From Trametopsis cervina (lineage: Eukaryota > Basidiomycota > Agaricomycetes > Polyporales > Irpicaceae), in NCBI GenBank assembly GCA_022385755.1, contig MU278363.1, forward strand, positions 126,661 through 190,660: a stretch of 64,000 nt of DNA, read 5' to 3'. The translations under genes were made by a program, and so were the position numbers. The notes under the pieces were generated by a model. That model worked only from the letters and a program-made list of their open reading frames with translations, was not told where the DNA came from and searched no databases. Positions 1 to 10,613 of this stretch are shown here, piece by piece; positions within the stretch are counted from its first letter, which is position 1; each line of letters starts with the position of its first letter.

Positions 1-1089
1 CGTCCATCATGCGCAATGCAAAACCTATCCCGAGCGCAAAGACGGCCTCCGCGATCATCGACTCCGGACGCATGCAAAGTTAAATATAGCATGTGCAGTT
101 CTATCAGTCAATTTCGAGGGCGGCGAGTGGAGCGCAGTGGTAAATGGATAGGAAAACGCAGCGCGGTGCCGCGGAGGCACACGAGCGGTGCCTTGTTGGG
201 CGGAATATGATCGACGGTGGAGCGGGATGAAAATAACTTGGTTTGGGCCGTACACAGTCCCGAGCAACAAGGAAATTTCCGCGGCTGGATTTCGATACAC
301 TGTAGTATGTCATTTACATGTCCTTCTCGATTGTGCCACGACCACTGAAAACAAGGGCGCCTTCGAACGTACTTCGAACCCTCCTCATCAATCCCACACA
401 GAAACTACAATGGGCTCAGGGAACCAGCACCTGGTCAAGGCAGGTTAACCATCCACTTACACCAGTGACCGCTCCCAGGCATACGTCGGAAGACTTGACT
501 TTGCGCGCTGGTATGGTGGGCTTCGTTGACATCGCCAAGATAAGTTTTATGTTTCAGGCCTTGGGCCGACAAACCTGAGGGAACTAAGGGTGGGCCTGCC
601 AATACCGTTTGCGTTTTGGCGTAGATGAATAGAGGAATCGATGGAGGTTGAAACATGGAAATTTCGTGGTTATTAGCGCACTGTTTCTCTTGAGCCTAGT
701 AAATAATCATCAGTGTACCGAAGATAAGGCCATCGGGTGGTAGAGTAGACATAGCCGTCGAGGTCGACATGGGTGCTGACCTGCAAGAGGATGGTGAGTG
801 TACGCACACAGTTGAGCGCACCCTCAACCCGAGCAACATGCCGCAGCGGATGCAACTGTTTCATCCAACCAGAGCTTGAAGAAGGCTAGCAGGTCTGTGT
901 GAAGAATCGCTGACGGCGATATAAGAGGTGTTTAACGTCGACATGAATAGGATTAAAGGATATGAGATTCATGTTTGAACCAGTATTATGCTGTGAAGCT
1001 TGGATAAGCGAACTATGACTCCGATAAGCGAACATATCCACGCACCGTATAACATATTCGTTTCTGCCTCAGAGTATTAGGCTCCAACC
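1..1089. other. Intergenic, no gene recognised
   Basis: Only short overlapping open frames without a recognisable motif or a coherent exon chain are visible on either strand. The neighbouring gene on the right ends at 1090 on the minus strand, so the right end is expected to hold its 3' UTR. Confidence 0.5.
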
Positions 1090-1750
1090 TTACGCAGGCT
1101 GCCCCTCCTCGATCTGCCCTGTCGTACCATCCTGGCGCCCCGTATTACCACCCGGTCCATCATCATCCCTCAAGCGGATCCTCTCCAGCCCAGAACTAAG
1201 CTCCTCCGACTGATCCCCTCCCTCCGTATAGTTCGTTGACCCGTACGTTGCGTCGAGATCGCGCCGATACCCTATAACAGTTGGTTCGGGAATTGAATCA
1301 TTGCGTCCTCCCAGACCCAACCCACCGAATCCTGCTACAATGCATGATTCAGGCCCATGGCAGCCGTTCCACATGCAAATGCCACATCCTTCCAATTCTT
1401 CATGAGCGGGGTCGTACCAGGCAGGGAGGAACGTGTAGAAGCCACAAATGAGAGGGGGATACGGGGACAAGATATCTGTGACTTGTTCGATGACTTCGTT
1501 GAGCGAGATCCTGGGCAAAAGAGTAAGAACGTGAGAGATGGAGAACATGAAGGAAATGGTGTGCTCACTGCTGCAACATAAACGCACGCATTACATCTGT
1601 GAACCGGAGGTAGACCTCTGGGTCATCATGTGTCAAGCTTTTCACGAGCCCAATGTAGTCAACTGCCTCCTCTCGCGTTGGCGTAAAGTATTTCGTGGGT
1701 TCGGACCCAGGATAAGTGGCGGAACGCCGAAAGGGTGCAAGAGATCCCAT
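1090..1750 (-). CDS. Single-PAH (Sin3-like) mini-protein
   Basis: Two exons, 1750-1569 and 1510-1090, with a 58-nt GTGAGC...CAG intron; the join keeps frame and gives 200 aa. Residues about 28-85 form one paired amphipathic helix (PAH) domain of the Sin3 family. Helix 1-2 motifs are AVDYIGLVKS and DPEVYLRFTDVMRAF; after the join come ISLNEVIEQV and LICGFYTFLP, which match the Sin3 PAH pattern ending in GFNxFLP. In Sin3 such domains bind amphipathic helices of transcription repressors. This protein has only one PAH and lacks the Sin3 HDAC-interaction region. The rest, about 110 residues, is Gly/Asp/Glu-rich and apparently disordered. A nuclear co-repressor adaptor, or a competitor of Sin3, is inferred. 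The ATG at 1750 is the only evident start; an upstream exon cannot be excluded. Confidence 0.72.
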
Positions 1751-2487
1751 TGGTTGATCAAGGTATGAGAAATTAGCGCAATAGCCTGTCTAAGACCTGC
1801 TTTGAGAGTTAGATGCAATCAGTGAGAGCGTTCGCCTAGTAGTGTTGGTCGAGGAGGTAGACAACATAAGAAGTTCAGCGGGCGGTGAGTGGCAACTGAG
1901 GGTATAAGTGCATGAAAGACCGTTCATGGTTGAGAGTGGCGTGGACAAGCGCCGTCACACAGCAATGTCCAGTGCCCGACGTGAAAGCGTAAGGCCTTTG
2001 TCCGAAATGTATTCTTTGTCTTTGTCTATGTTATGGGAAGAGAGCTGCAATCAGCGAGATTCATCGGGTGGCACGTCAACTCACCGATGCCTCATGCCTC
2101 CAAAACATTGACATAGCTACGTTGTCGGACATTGAATATGCTCTTAAAGATCTAGAGTAACCTTTTGCTTAGGTGGGTGTGTACAGTAACCAAAGGGGTA
2201 TTATGTAGCCGGTCAAGCGGGAGAGCAAATATTTGCATTTGTTCTGGCTTTATTTCTGTCAAACACAGAGACTGGTAGAACTGAGGTCGCACCGCCATCA
2301 GACATAGGTCGGTGGCAAAACATAAATAATCGGACAACTCACTGGAAGGGAGCTACGATAGGTTGCCTGTGAACGCACTGTACGGGTATGATTATTGATA
2401 GCTACATGAGACGGCTCCGCCGAAAGGCTATGGTATGGCTATCAACCGTGAGGGGGCCCTCGAAACTCACAGGGAGGCTAATAGAGG
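1751..2487. other. Intergenic, no gene recognised
   Basis: This lies between the 5' end of the PAH gene and the 3' end of the LRR gene, both on the minus strand. It should contain the PAH gene promoter. The short open frames here show no family motif. Confidence 0.5.
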
Positions 2488-4074
2488 CTAATAGAGATCC
2501 ATACTATCATCACCCCGAGGTACGAACGGTATATTCTTGTTCTCAGCCTCGCGGCGACGAAGCTCTTCCTTGTCTAAAAACTGGCGAAGTGCGGCTATGT
2601 TTGATCCCCTGAACACACGATATGCGCCGGCAGTATGCGAGTCGTATTTCTGGGAAGGATGAGAGCAACGTCAGATCAGTCGTTGAGATAGACATAACAA
2701 AATAGGTGGAGGGCATACCGAAGGGGGCTTCTCAGAAAACCGCCAGATCCCTGTCCTTGTCATACTCCTGACTCCTGTCGTGCTAAGATAATTCAGGTGT
2801 TGCAGTCGCCGTATGAGAATGTGAATGGTATTGAGGGCGATGCCCCTGCAGTGAGCCAACTGTAAGTGGGATACATGCACACCATGTTCGGCGAGAAACA
2901 GCAGTGATATGTCTGTCATTAGAGGGAGGCCAGCAATGGAGAGGTGGCGCAGATGCGGCAGAATGGCGAGCTCCAGGACGGACAAATCAGAGAGTAGAGT
3001 ACAATCTGTGCAAGTCAGTCACCCCAGCTTGCAATAAGCGACAAATCTATGAGACTCACAGGAAACATCGATAACAGCAAGGTTTGGACATGCACGCACG
3101 AGGTCGAGGATGGCGGCATCTGTGATCGTGGAAGCATACGAGATGGTCAAAGTCTCTAGATGCCTGCCGAGCAAGGTCAATTGCGAGAGCGAAGCATTAG
3201 TCAGCAGTACGCATCCAGCCAAATGGATGTGCTGCAGATGGGGAGTATATGCCACTATTCCCGCGACTGCCGAGTCGGTGATGTGTGTGCATTCCGTAAG
3301 GTCCAAGGTACGCAGCTGTGAGAGGACACGATGGCCAGGAAGGATAAGAGGCGGCAGTGCATCTAGCCAGGACGAGATTCTCCCTGCTTCAGGATCAGGC
3401 GCATGATACAGACCGCCCTCAGACCCAATATTTGACAAAGATGCTGATGAAGCTTGTCCTCTTCCGACAGGACTGGGGATGACAGCCGCATGCGCTGCGC
3501 TGTTCGTCACAGAGGGTACGGGGCTGAGGGGAGTGTCCGTTCGGATGGGAAAACCCTTGTCGTCGATGTGCCCACACCGCCCAAGCCTAACCTTCTTCAG
3601 GTTCTGTCCAAACGTCCAGATGTCCCGAACAGAGTGCGATGTGAGCAGAGGGAGATCAGTGGCGTCAAGTTCAGCCAGGCGAGGCAACGAGCGAACGAGA
3701 GCGATCAGAGAGGGATCCGTTAGGCCAACAATGCCGTTCAATTTAACCACCTCGAGACGGTTGGCTTGAGACGCGAGCTCGTGTACGCCGATATCCGTCA
3801 CTTCCTTGCATCCAGAGATATCGATATACTTCAGGTCGGTGGTAGTTTGCGCGATGATGACCAGAGAGCGGTCAGACAGGTCACGAACCCCGGCTAGGCT
3901 GAGCCTCTGGAGATTTGGACAGAGATGTAAAATCCTAGCAAGCTGGTCGTCAGTGATGCCAGAGTATTTCGGATGGATCTCAATAACTTGAGCATCCTCG
4001 CAAGTTTCTTCCGTCGAAGGAAGACAGTTGAGATAGCTCATCTTGGAGGATGGGGTATGGTTGTTAGAGACCAT
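2488..4074 (-). CDS. Grr1-like leucine-rich-repeat protein lacking an F-box
   Basis: Exons 4074-3060, 3005-2719 and 2649-2488 (introns with GTGAGT and GTATGC donors) join in frame to 487 aa. The protein is a run of AMN1/Grr1-type leucine-rich repeats with the recurring pattern LxxLxLxGCxxVTDxG, for example ISGCKEVTDIGVHELA and LTECTHITDSAVAGIV, interrupted by a Ser/Pro-rich insert near residues 190-225. The C-terminus carries a YRVFRGSNIAALRQFLDKEE-like segment and an IPFVPR...DLY tail that I recall from basidiomycete Grr1 proteins. Grr1 is the substrate receptor of an SCF ubiquitin ligase, but no F-box (LPxEILxxIL type) is visible. Only 162 nt separate the start from a tRNA gene, leaving little room for one. 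It may be a shortened paralogue that cannot bind Skp1, or the F-box may lie in an exon I missed. Confidence 0.75.
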
Positions 4075-4236
4075 GCGATGCGACGCATTACATAGAACCT
4101 AACAGCTATGGCCGGCAGTGACACCGTAGCAGATGGCCGTGGTAAGAAAAGCCACACAATAAATACGGGCGCTGAAGTCAAGTGGCAATCAACTTTCGTA
4201 ATAGGATACAGTATTTATTAACGAGAGATAATTTCG

Positions 4237-4321
4237 GTCCTTGTCGATTAGTGGTTAGATCATCACGTTGTGGCTCGCTCTGCAATCCGTGAAGACCGAG
4301 GCTCGAATCCTCGCTGGGACA
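4237..4321 (+). tRNA. tRNA-His (GTG) with 13-nt intron
   Basis: Cloverleaf read by eye: acceptor GTCCTTG/CTGGGAC with A at the discriminator position; D arm GATT...GATC; anticodon stem TCACG (4263-4267) pairs perfectly with CGTGA (4288-4292); anticodon GTG at 4270-4272; T stem CGAGG/CCTCG with loop CTCGAAT. The extra bases 4274-4286 sit between positions 37 and 38, the canonical place of nuclear tRNA introns. Oddities are a T-T mismatch at acceptor pair 6-67, and C rather than T at the start of the T loop. A run of five T at 4325-4329 fits a Pol III terminator. Confidence 0.85.
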
Positions 4322-4324
4322 CAC

Positions 4325-4329
4325 TTTTT
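4325..4329 (+). terminator. Pol III terminator of tRNA-His
   Basis: TTTTT begins four bases after the tRNA discriminator base, the usual RNA polymerase III stop signal. Confidence 0.7.
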
Positions 4330-4508
4330 GGCAGACAACCACTCTCACTTAAGCATTGTAGCACCTACTGATACTGACTCATAAGTTTAGTCCTTCTCAT
4401 TCACAGCGTGAACGTCCAGGAGTCAGACGTCTCTCGGCCTTTTTACCGGGAGCGTTGAGGTGGTGCATCATTCTCTTTGGTGTGAATTAGCTCTTGAATC
4501 GCACCCCG

Positions 4509-5783
4509 ATGGCACCCACTAGCATTTCCACAATTAACATCACATTCCTTGGTACAGCTTCTGCACAACCATCATCGACGCGTAACCACTCCTCCCTTGC
4601 CCTCCGGCTAGATGGGGATATCTGGCTTTTCGATTGCGGAGAGGCTACCCAACACCAGATCCAGAAGAGCGCGGTGAAGATGGGAAGGATATCCAAAGTG
4701 TTCATTACCCATACGCACGGTAAGCTTTCTGCTATGGCCCTGAGTGAGCCGAGATGCGAAGATCCCCACAGGCGATCACATATTCGGCCTTCTACCATTT
4801 CTTGCAAGCCGTTTGAACGGTTCGGGAGGTACTGTAGACGGAGCAGAAGACCCCCGCGCTCAGAATCTTGATACACATGCAGATGTGAGTCCTCTCAACC
4901 CTCTTAGTCAAATTTCGAACTCACACCAAAGATGTAGCCTATTGAAATATATGGGCCTCCCGGAACGCGTGACTACGTTCGTACAGGCCTGATATGCACG
5001 CATACGATGCTCGGGGGTCCATATGTCGTCCACGAGTTGCATGCCCCATCCTCTCCACCGCCCTCATCTAGCTTCTTGGTGCCTCCTCACCCCGGCGAAC
5101 TTCCCAACGGACGAGATATTCGGATAGACGAGGAAATGGGGATCTGGTCTGACATTTTCACTGACCCACTCGTCAGAGTCTCGGCAGCTCCAATCGCGCA
5201 CTCTGTTCCATGTGTCGGCTATGTCGTTGAGGAAAAGCCCGTCCCAGGTAAGATGGATCCGAGCCTATACATCCCCCATCTCAAACGAACCAAAACACCC
5301 ATGTCAGCTCTCAGTCAGCTGCAAAAAGGCGAGAACGTGACATTGAGCGATGGGACGGAACTGCGTGGACCAGAACGAAGGCCAGGGAGGAAGGTTGTGA
5401 TTTTGGGCGACACTTACGAAGCTAGTGATGCGATGTCTGCGTTAGCCAGAGATGCGGATATCCTCATTCACGAGGCCACCAATGCACACTTGCCTGGGAT
5501 AGACTCCAACACGAAGCCAGAGGATACATATCAAAGTGTAGAAGAGCGTTCACGCAGTAGGGGACATTCAACCCCGCAGGTGGCAGGCCGCTATGCAAAG
5601 AACATAAGAGCGAAGAAACTGCTGCTCAATCACTTCTCTGCTAGATACGCGGGGAATGACGATATAAATGAGAGCGCACGGATAGTTATGACTGCCATAA
5701 AGGCACTGGCGGAGCAAGAATTTGAGGGCCCGGTGGTTTGTGCGCGGGATCTCATGAGCTTAGACGTTCAACAGCGGAGCTAA
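4509..5783 (+). CDS. Ribonuclease Z, short (ELAC1-type) form
   Basis: This endonuclease removes 3' trailers from precursor tRNAs. Exons 4509-4719, 4772-4884 and 4938-5783 join in frame to 389 aa; an in-frame ATG at 4494 would add five residues. The N-terminal [10 protein letters not shown] and the metal-binding HTHGDH (split by intron 1) are the tRNase Z hallmarks. Later motifs are VILGDT, HEATN, GHSTPQ and LNHFSARY, which supply the remaining zinc-binding His/Asp positions of the metallo-beta-lactamase fold. Length is near that of the short eukaryotic form (about 360 aa), not the long ELAC2 form. It lies about 190 bp downstream of a tRNA-His on the same strand. All key residues seen are intact. 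Confidence 0.93.
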
Positions 5784-5936
5784 GCATCAACCCGGTAGGC
5801 ATCTTCACCAAGAGTCGGCGTAATGAGACATGCGTATTGATTGGTGTATTCATGCAGTCCGGAGGTTTACCACTGAGGGAATAATAAGAACATACGATAC
5901 AAACGGGATACACGGGATAGAAAATAAACAAGAACA

Positions 5937-7813
5937 TTAGTGGCGTTTCTGCCGTTTGTTGCTCCCCGTGCCGTTGGTGTCCGCCGACGATACAGACATG
6001 GACCTTCTTGAGGACTGGTAGATGCGACATGTCAGCCCTTATTCAAACACGTAAAGCCCCACCCACCTGTTTCCTGGGCTTATTACTACGGACGCTCCTC
6101 GAACTCACTACACTCTGTGCCCGGCCATCCTCGTTTGACTCACCACCCTCGCCATCATTCTCATCCACGTCCATAGTTTCTTCGTCTCCGCCTTCACTCG
6201 ACTTCCCAAGCCGCTCCTGCGCAACACGAATCTCTTGCTCGATTCGATCTACCTGCTTTTTGGTTTCCACCAAGGCTGCTGCTGCTTCAAGGAGACTCTC
6301 TAGCTGGGCGCAATTCTCGCGCGTAGGCATGACCAGCCTTGTGTGCGATACTCCAAGTTCGCCCATGATTTGCGCAATCTTCGGCGCAGTTGCCGACTTC
6401 GGTGTTGGGAGTTTGTAGGAACGGAGGTATACAGGCTGATGCGCGGCCTTCGTGGTAGTAGAAGTCGTCTGCGGTACCTCAGTGCGATGAATGCAATGTA
6501 GTGCGTCTGTCCTGAATGTTAGTCTGGGCTAGTTCTAGCGAGGGTACAAGAAAGATTCACCATGCGCTGCACTCTTGGCGCTTTGCTTTTTGGGTACAGG
6601 CGGACCCAGCGCGATAGTATGTGACGAGGTGCTGGCGGATACAGGGGTCTCTGGTTCGCCCTTCTTTTTTACCTTCTTAGTGTCAGTAACAATCGTTGCT
6701 GCGAGCCCTTCTTCGTCAGCCACTATATCTGGCAGACCGGACTCAATGCCCAACAACGTGCGCAGAAGTTCGTCACGCTCCTTCTTGAATCGCCGCTCGT
6801 TCTGTTCTAGTCGTCTGAGCTCGACATACAGCGCTTCTTCTTCCGCGATTTCTGCTGGTGTACGTGTTTCAAGGCTCGCGACATAACCCTTGCGTGTGAT
6901 CTCCCGTTCTAGTATCCATAGATCAACGTCCCGCCCGCGTGAATACGGTAAAACAGCAACACACCTTTGTCAAAGGCGAAGCTTGCCAACAATTGACTCT
7001 TGCTCGCTTCATCCCCTGCCCATGGCCGGTTGCGAACCAGCTTCCTGCATACACTGTAGTAGCGCTCCTTCATGTCCTAAATGGCCACTTCCTAAAACGG
7101 CATGACTGTAATGGTCGTCGAGCACATACCTCCATTGTCCTGTTCGTACCAGCATACTCGTATCTATCCGCCACGACATAGAACCTTGCATCATATTGTC
7201 GCACCAAATCGAAGAGGTAGTCTGTCTCTTCCTTCGTCCATTCCTTGTCTGCAAGTCGCTAAGTTAGGCATTACATGGGTGGCCAACCTTCACGTACCTC
7301 CCAACCAGCGAGTATATTCTTCTTGTGAATATGTATAACTATTTTGTTGAACATTGTACACAGCAAACTTGTATTCTGTACTCAAACGGGCTCGTTAGAA
7401 GTGTGATATACGGCGACGATGTAGGACACACCGGCTTCAGGATCAGCGGTCGCCTTCTCCCAGTGCGACAAGGTTAAGGAGTCTCCACGAGCACTATTCC
7501 TGAAGGAGCGCCATTCCCTGCCATTGACGTATCTTCAGCCCTCCGCTCTACCAATAATTCTGCAGACTCACCACTTCACCCTCCCCCCTCCACCAAGATT
7601 CGGTTTTTGTTTCAATCGTGGTTTGGCAAGCTGGGCAGCTGCCAGTGTAGGAGCAGAGGGTCCAATAAGAGAGTAAAGCTCGCGAGATATGCCTTCCGGC
7701 TTCCGCGCGCGTTCCGTAGTGCCAGGCTGTTTACGAGGATGGGACGGCCCTGGTGTAGATGGGCCGGGTAGAGAGAGGATGCTCCGCACATCTGCCGCAG
7801 AAGGTCCTGCCAT
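5937..7813 (-). CDS. SWC4: SWR1/NuA4 complex subunit Swc4 (DMAP1 homologue)
   Basis: Eight exons (7813-7572, 7517-7432, 7375-7298, 7248-7130, 7076-6965, 6908-6561, 6506-6067, 6014-5937) total 1503 nt, giving 500 aa. Swc4/DMAP1 is a nuclear subunit of the H2A.Z-loading SWR1 remodeller and the NuA4 acetyltransferase. The N-terminus has KPNLGGGGRVKW. Next comes a SANT/Myb-like region (about residues 110-190) with DKEWTKEETDYLFDL, RFYVVADRYEY and MKERYYSVCRKL. A coiled coil follows (EEEALYVELRRLEQNERRFK), then LGVSHTRLVMPTR...QLESLLE, typical of the DMAP1 C-terminal domain. The tail is basic (KRQKRH). It is divergent from the NDUFAF3-like gene. Its complex partner YAF9 is also in this window at 58.7 kb. 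Confidence 0.93.
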
Positions 7814-8198
7814 AGCTGTTGTATTGGTGCACTACTGAGGCTTCAAGAGGCCTTATGCGTAGCCGTAGCAGATGAAGTAACCCAGAGGTGGTGGTGGATG
7901 AGAGTCGGTGCAAGGTGTGGCCAGATTGGTCAACGCCACAACGCTGATAGGATTTCTAGTTCAGGTAGGGATTGCCCGATTCGGGTTGTCTCAAATATTA
8001 GGGGAATTCACGGCCTCCTCGTGCACGTATCCATGAGGTGTATAGTGTATTCTCTGAGTACTGCGCCAGCTGTTCTGAAAGCTATGAAGTCGCGCTTTGA
8101 AGTGCTAAACCCTACCAACCGACAGCACATGCACGAAAGTATGTGACATCACGCGTCTGCAGCGCTGGGTGGCGTAAAGCTGTCTCCCTCCAACCACC
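7814..8198. other. Divergent intergenic region SWC4 / NDUFAF3
   Basis: These 385 bp separate two divergently transcribed start codons and should hold both promoters. No clear TATA box or other gene was seen. Confidence 0.5.
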
Positions 8199-8830
8199 AT
8201 GTTCACAAGGGCGTTCCGAACCTCAATTCCATCGTCTTTATTGGCACGCCAGAGACTCCTGCATACCACTGCTCGTCTCAGCTCTGAGTCTCCAACACAT
8301 TTTACGAACATTCTCGCCGGTGCGAATACTCCTGCGACACAAGTCAAGACCGTAACTCGGGAGGGTATTCATCTGGAGGATGGTCGAATAATACGAGGGC
8401 CGTGTGTATTCTTGGAAGGTCAAGTCTTTCTGTGGAACGCGCCACAAAAGAATACAGGTAACGTTTGGGAGGGCTGGAGCGAGGAACATTTCGAAGTGTT
8501 TGACGTCGCTGTACCCAAACCAGGTGCGCTGTGCCGCGTGAATGTACATGTCGCGCACTGAATAGGTCTGTTGTTTAGAGCTGCTCTTATTTGGGACTGG
8601 CAACAGACTTGTGCTACCACCACCCGCGATCCGGAAATACCTCAGTAAGATTGGGGTGCAGGCGGACTTCATGGACACAGTACGTGCACCCAACCCTTGC
8701 ATCCCAAGAGATATCTCTAAGCAGATTTGTACAGCGTAATGCATGTTCGACATATAACCTTTTGGCGGAGGAAGGCCGACGCGTAGCGGCAGCCCTCATC
8801 CCACAGACTCCATACCAATGGAAACAATGA
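8199..8830 (+). CDS. NDUFAF3/Mth938-domain complex I assembly factor
   Basis: Exons 8199-8523, 8579-8679 and 8735-8830 join in frame to 173 aa. The N-terminus (MFTRAFRTSIPSSLLARQR...) is Arg/Ser-rich and lacks acidic residues, like a mitochondrial presequence. The body is a Mth938/DUF498 domain: WEGWSEEHFEVFDVAVPKPE, LLLFGTGNRL, IGVQADFMDT and RNACSTYNLLAEEGRRVAAAL. The last is the family's diagnostic C-terminal motif. In animals NDUFAF3 helps assemble NADH:ubiquinone oxidoreductase in the mitochondrial matrix, and this role is inferred here. It ends 82 bp from a convergent gene. Confidence 0.88.
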
Positions 8831-8912
8831 AGCACCGCTGCTGCGTACGGGCAAGGAGAAATCGTACATGCTATCAATGCTACTGGAAGACGGCTCCCAG
8901 ACACTATACATG

Positions 8913-9466
8913 TCAATCAGAAAAATCATGAGGGCCAGCTTTTCGCTTGCCCTTTGACGTTGTCGGGACTTCTTCCTCTTCATCTTCCACCAATGGCGGA
9001 AGATGCACTTTGACCGGTAGCAGTTCCCCTATAGCATATAGGATTGGAATGGTGAAGAGAAAAATCGCCCAGGCAGAGTATGAATTGTGATGCGTCAGAT
9101 TAAACTCATCTCGTATGATCCTTAACCTGAATAACTAGGCAATCACATACCATGCTCGTCTTTGAATTGGATGAACAAAGTTTCCCAATTTGGTACACTT
9201 TGCTTGATAGTGTCGGCATTTGAGAGGACTTCATACTGTCCAGTGGGACGCCCTCTATCACGCAGTGCCCTACTGAGTTCGAAGTCATCTGTGCTCTCGA
9301 CAGTGGGCAGAGTCCATTCGCCTTCGGGGTCGAGATCTGGTATTAGGCCCGTCTGTATGTCGCTTGCTGCTTTCTCCAATTCTGTCTGCAGCCCACTCAG
9401 AACCTCCCGTTTAAAGTCGCCTATCGTCGTCTTCTCTGGCTGTGAGACAGACGCGAAGGCCGTCAT
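8913..9466 (-). CDS. Hypothetical protein with one C-terminal membrane segment
   Basis: Two exons, 9466-9151 and 9109-8913, joined across a short 41-nt GTATGT...GAG intron, give 170 aa. I do not recognise the family. Residues 1-105 are soluble and acidic, with a likely amphipathic helix (REVLSGLQTELEKAA). After the join comes a single hydrophobic stretch, about residues 117-135 (AWAIFLFTIPILYAIGELL), then an acidic patch (EDEEEEV) and a basic tail. The layout suggests a small tail-proximal membrane protein of ER or mitochondria; this is inference. The intron choice is the one that keeps the hydrophobic exon in frame without a stop. Confidence 0.6.
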
Positions 9467-9807
9467 TCTGTGCGTTTTGTAAGTCAGGACGTAAGTCTTG
9501 GGCTGAATTCTGGGTGGCTGAGATGTGATAGCATGAGCGGTGCTTCCGATCTACATACATGACAAGGTAATTCACCATATCGGAGTACTGCAGCTACCAA
9601 GTAGAAAGAGAACAGAACAATCAACTAGCACGTCGTTCGAGGTCTTTGCTGCAAGTCGAGAAACGGTGAGACCAAGCTTGTGAGACTTGTAAGCGCCTGC
9701 GATGTTACGAGAAATAAAACTCCGCCAATTGGTTCGGTCTTCCCCGACACAATCCGGCTCGCGACGACCTTACAGTGTTCACGAGCCGACTCACACCTAC
9801 CACAACT
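9467..9807. other. Divergent intergenic region
   Basis: About 340 bp between the start of the one-TM protein gene (-) and NDUFA8 (+). It presumably carries both promoters; no further gene seen. Confidence 0.5.
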
Positions 9808-10613
9808 ATGAGCTGGCGCGCCCCATCCTCGTCGCAGAAACCGTATTCGGACCCCACGCCTCTGCCGGCGGATATTCCGAAGGTCCAGGAACTGGGTACG
9901 ACGAGTGGACCGCTCAAGAGTGCGGCGTTCTTCATTGGGGCGCACTGCAAGGATTACAACGGTACGTGCAAGTCAACTACGCGAAGGGCTGCAGGAGAAG
10001 GCCGGAGGGCGAATAGGCCAGTGTGGGCGTGCGGTGGAGGATGGAAATGCATATCCTGAACCGTGGTACTCACGACGTATCCGTGTTTTGTAGATGATTT
10101 CATGCTCTGTAAGGCGGAGAACCGTGACCCAGGACACTGTCTGAAGGAAGGTCGCCGGGTGACGCGCTGTGCACAGGACCTGTGCGTATCTCGTCTTAGT
10201 TCTGCGCGGTTTTAGGTTGACGTGTTTCGGCGTTCCACCCTCTGCGTTATATACGGCTACTATCGGTTCAAGGATAACCAAGATGCGCGAGAACTGCCTT
10301 GCTGAGTTTGAGAAGCACTGGAACTGTCTAGAGTGGAACAACCAGGTGCGTTCATCTCCAATGCAACGAACTGCCTACTGTATATCACTCACCTTACTTG
10401 TGCAGGAATACCAATACTGCCGAAAACCCGAGCGGGCGCTGAACAAGTGTATGTTCGAAAAGCTCGTACGTCTTCCTTCATGCCCGAAATGCAGTGACCA
10501 TTCAATATCTTGTGCGTGCATAGGGTCTGGTGAAGACCATTCCTGGAACGCCAGAGGGAAAGGTTCCGATCCACGAGGTCACGAACCCGATACATACTGG
10601 TGTACAGAAGTAG
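9808..10613 (+). CDS. NADH:ubiquinone oxidoreductase subunit NDUFA8 (CHCH)
   Basis: Five exons (9808-9961, 10094-10181, 10273-10345, 10406-10465, 10524-10613) give 154 aa. This is an accessory subunit of respiratory complex I facing the intermembrane space. Four CX9C motifs are present, making two CHCH hairpins: C-KDYNDDFML-C, C-LKEGRRVTR-C, C-LAEFEKHWN-C and C-RKPERALNK-C. Such proteins are imported and oxidised by the Mia40 pathway. The N-terminal PTPLPADIPKVQELG and the C-terminal GLVKTIPGTPEGK match the fungal 19-21 kDa subunit. The ATG at 9808 was preferred over upstream in-frame ATG 9775 because the family begins close to this point. Confidence 0.93.
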
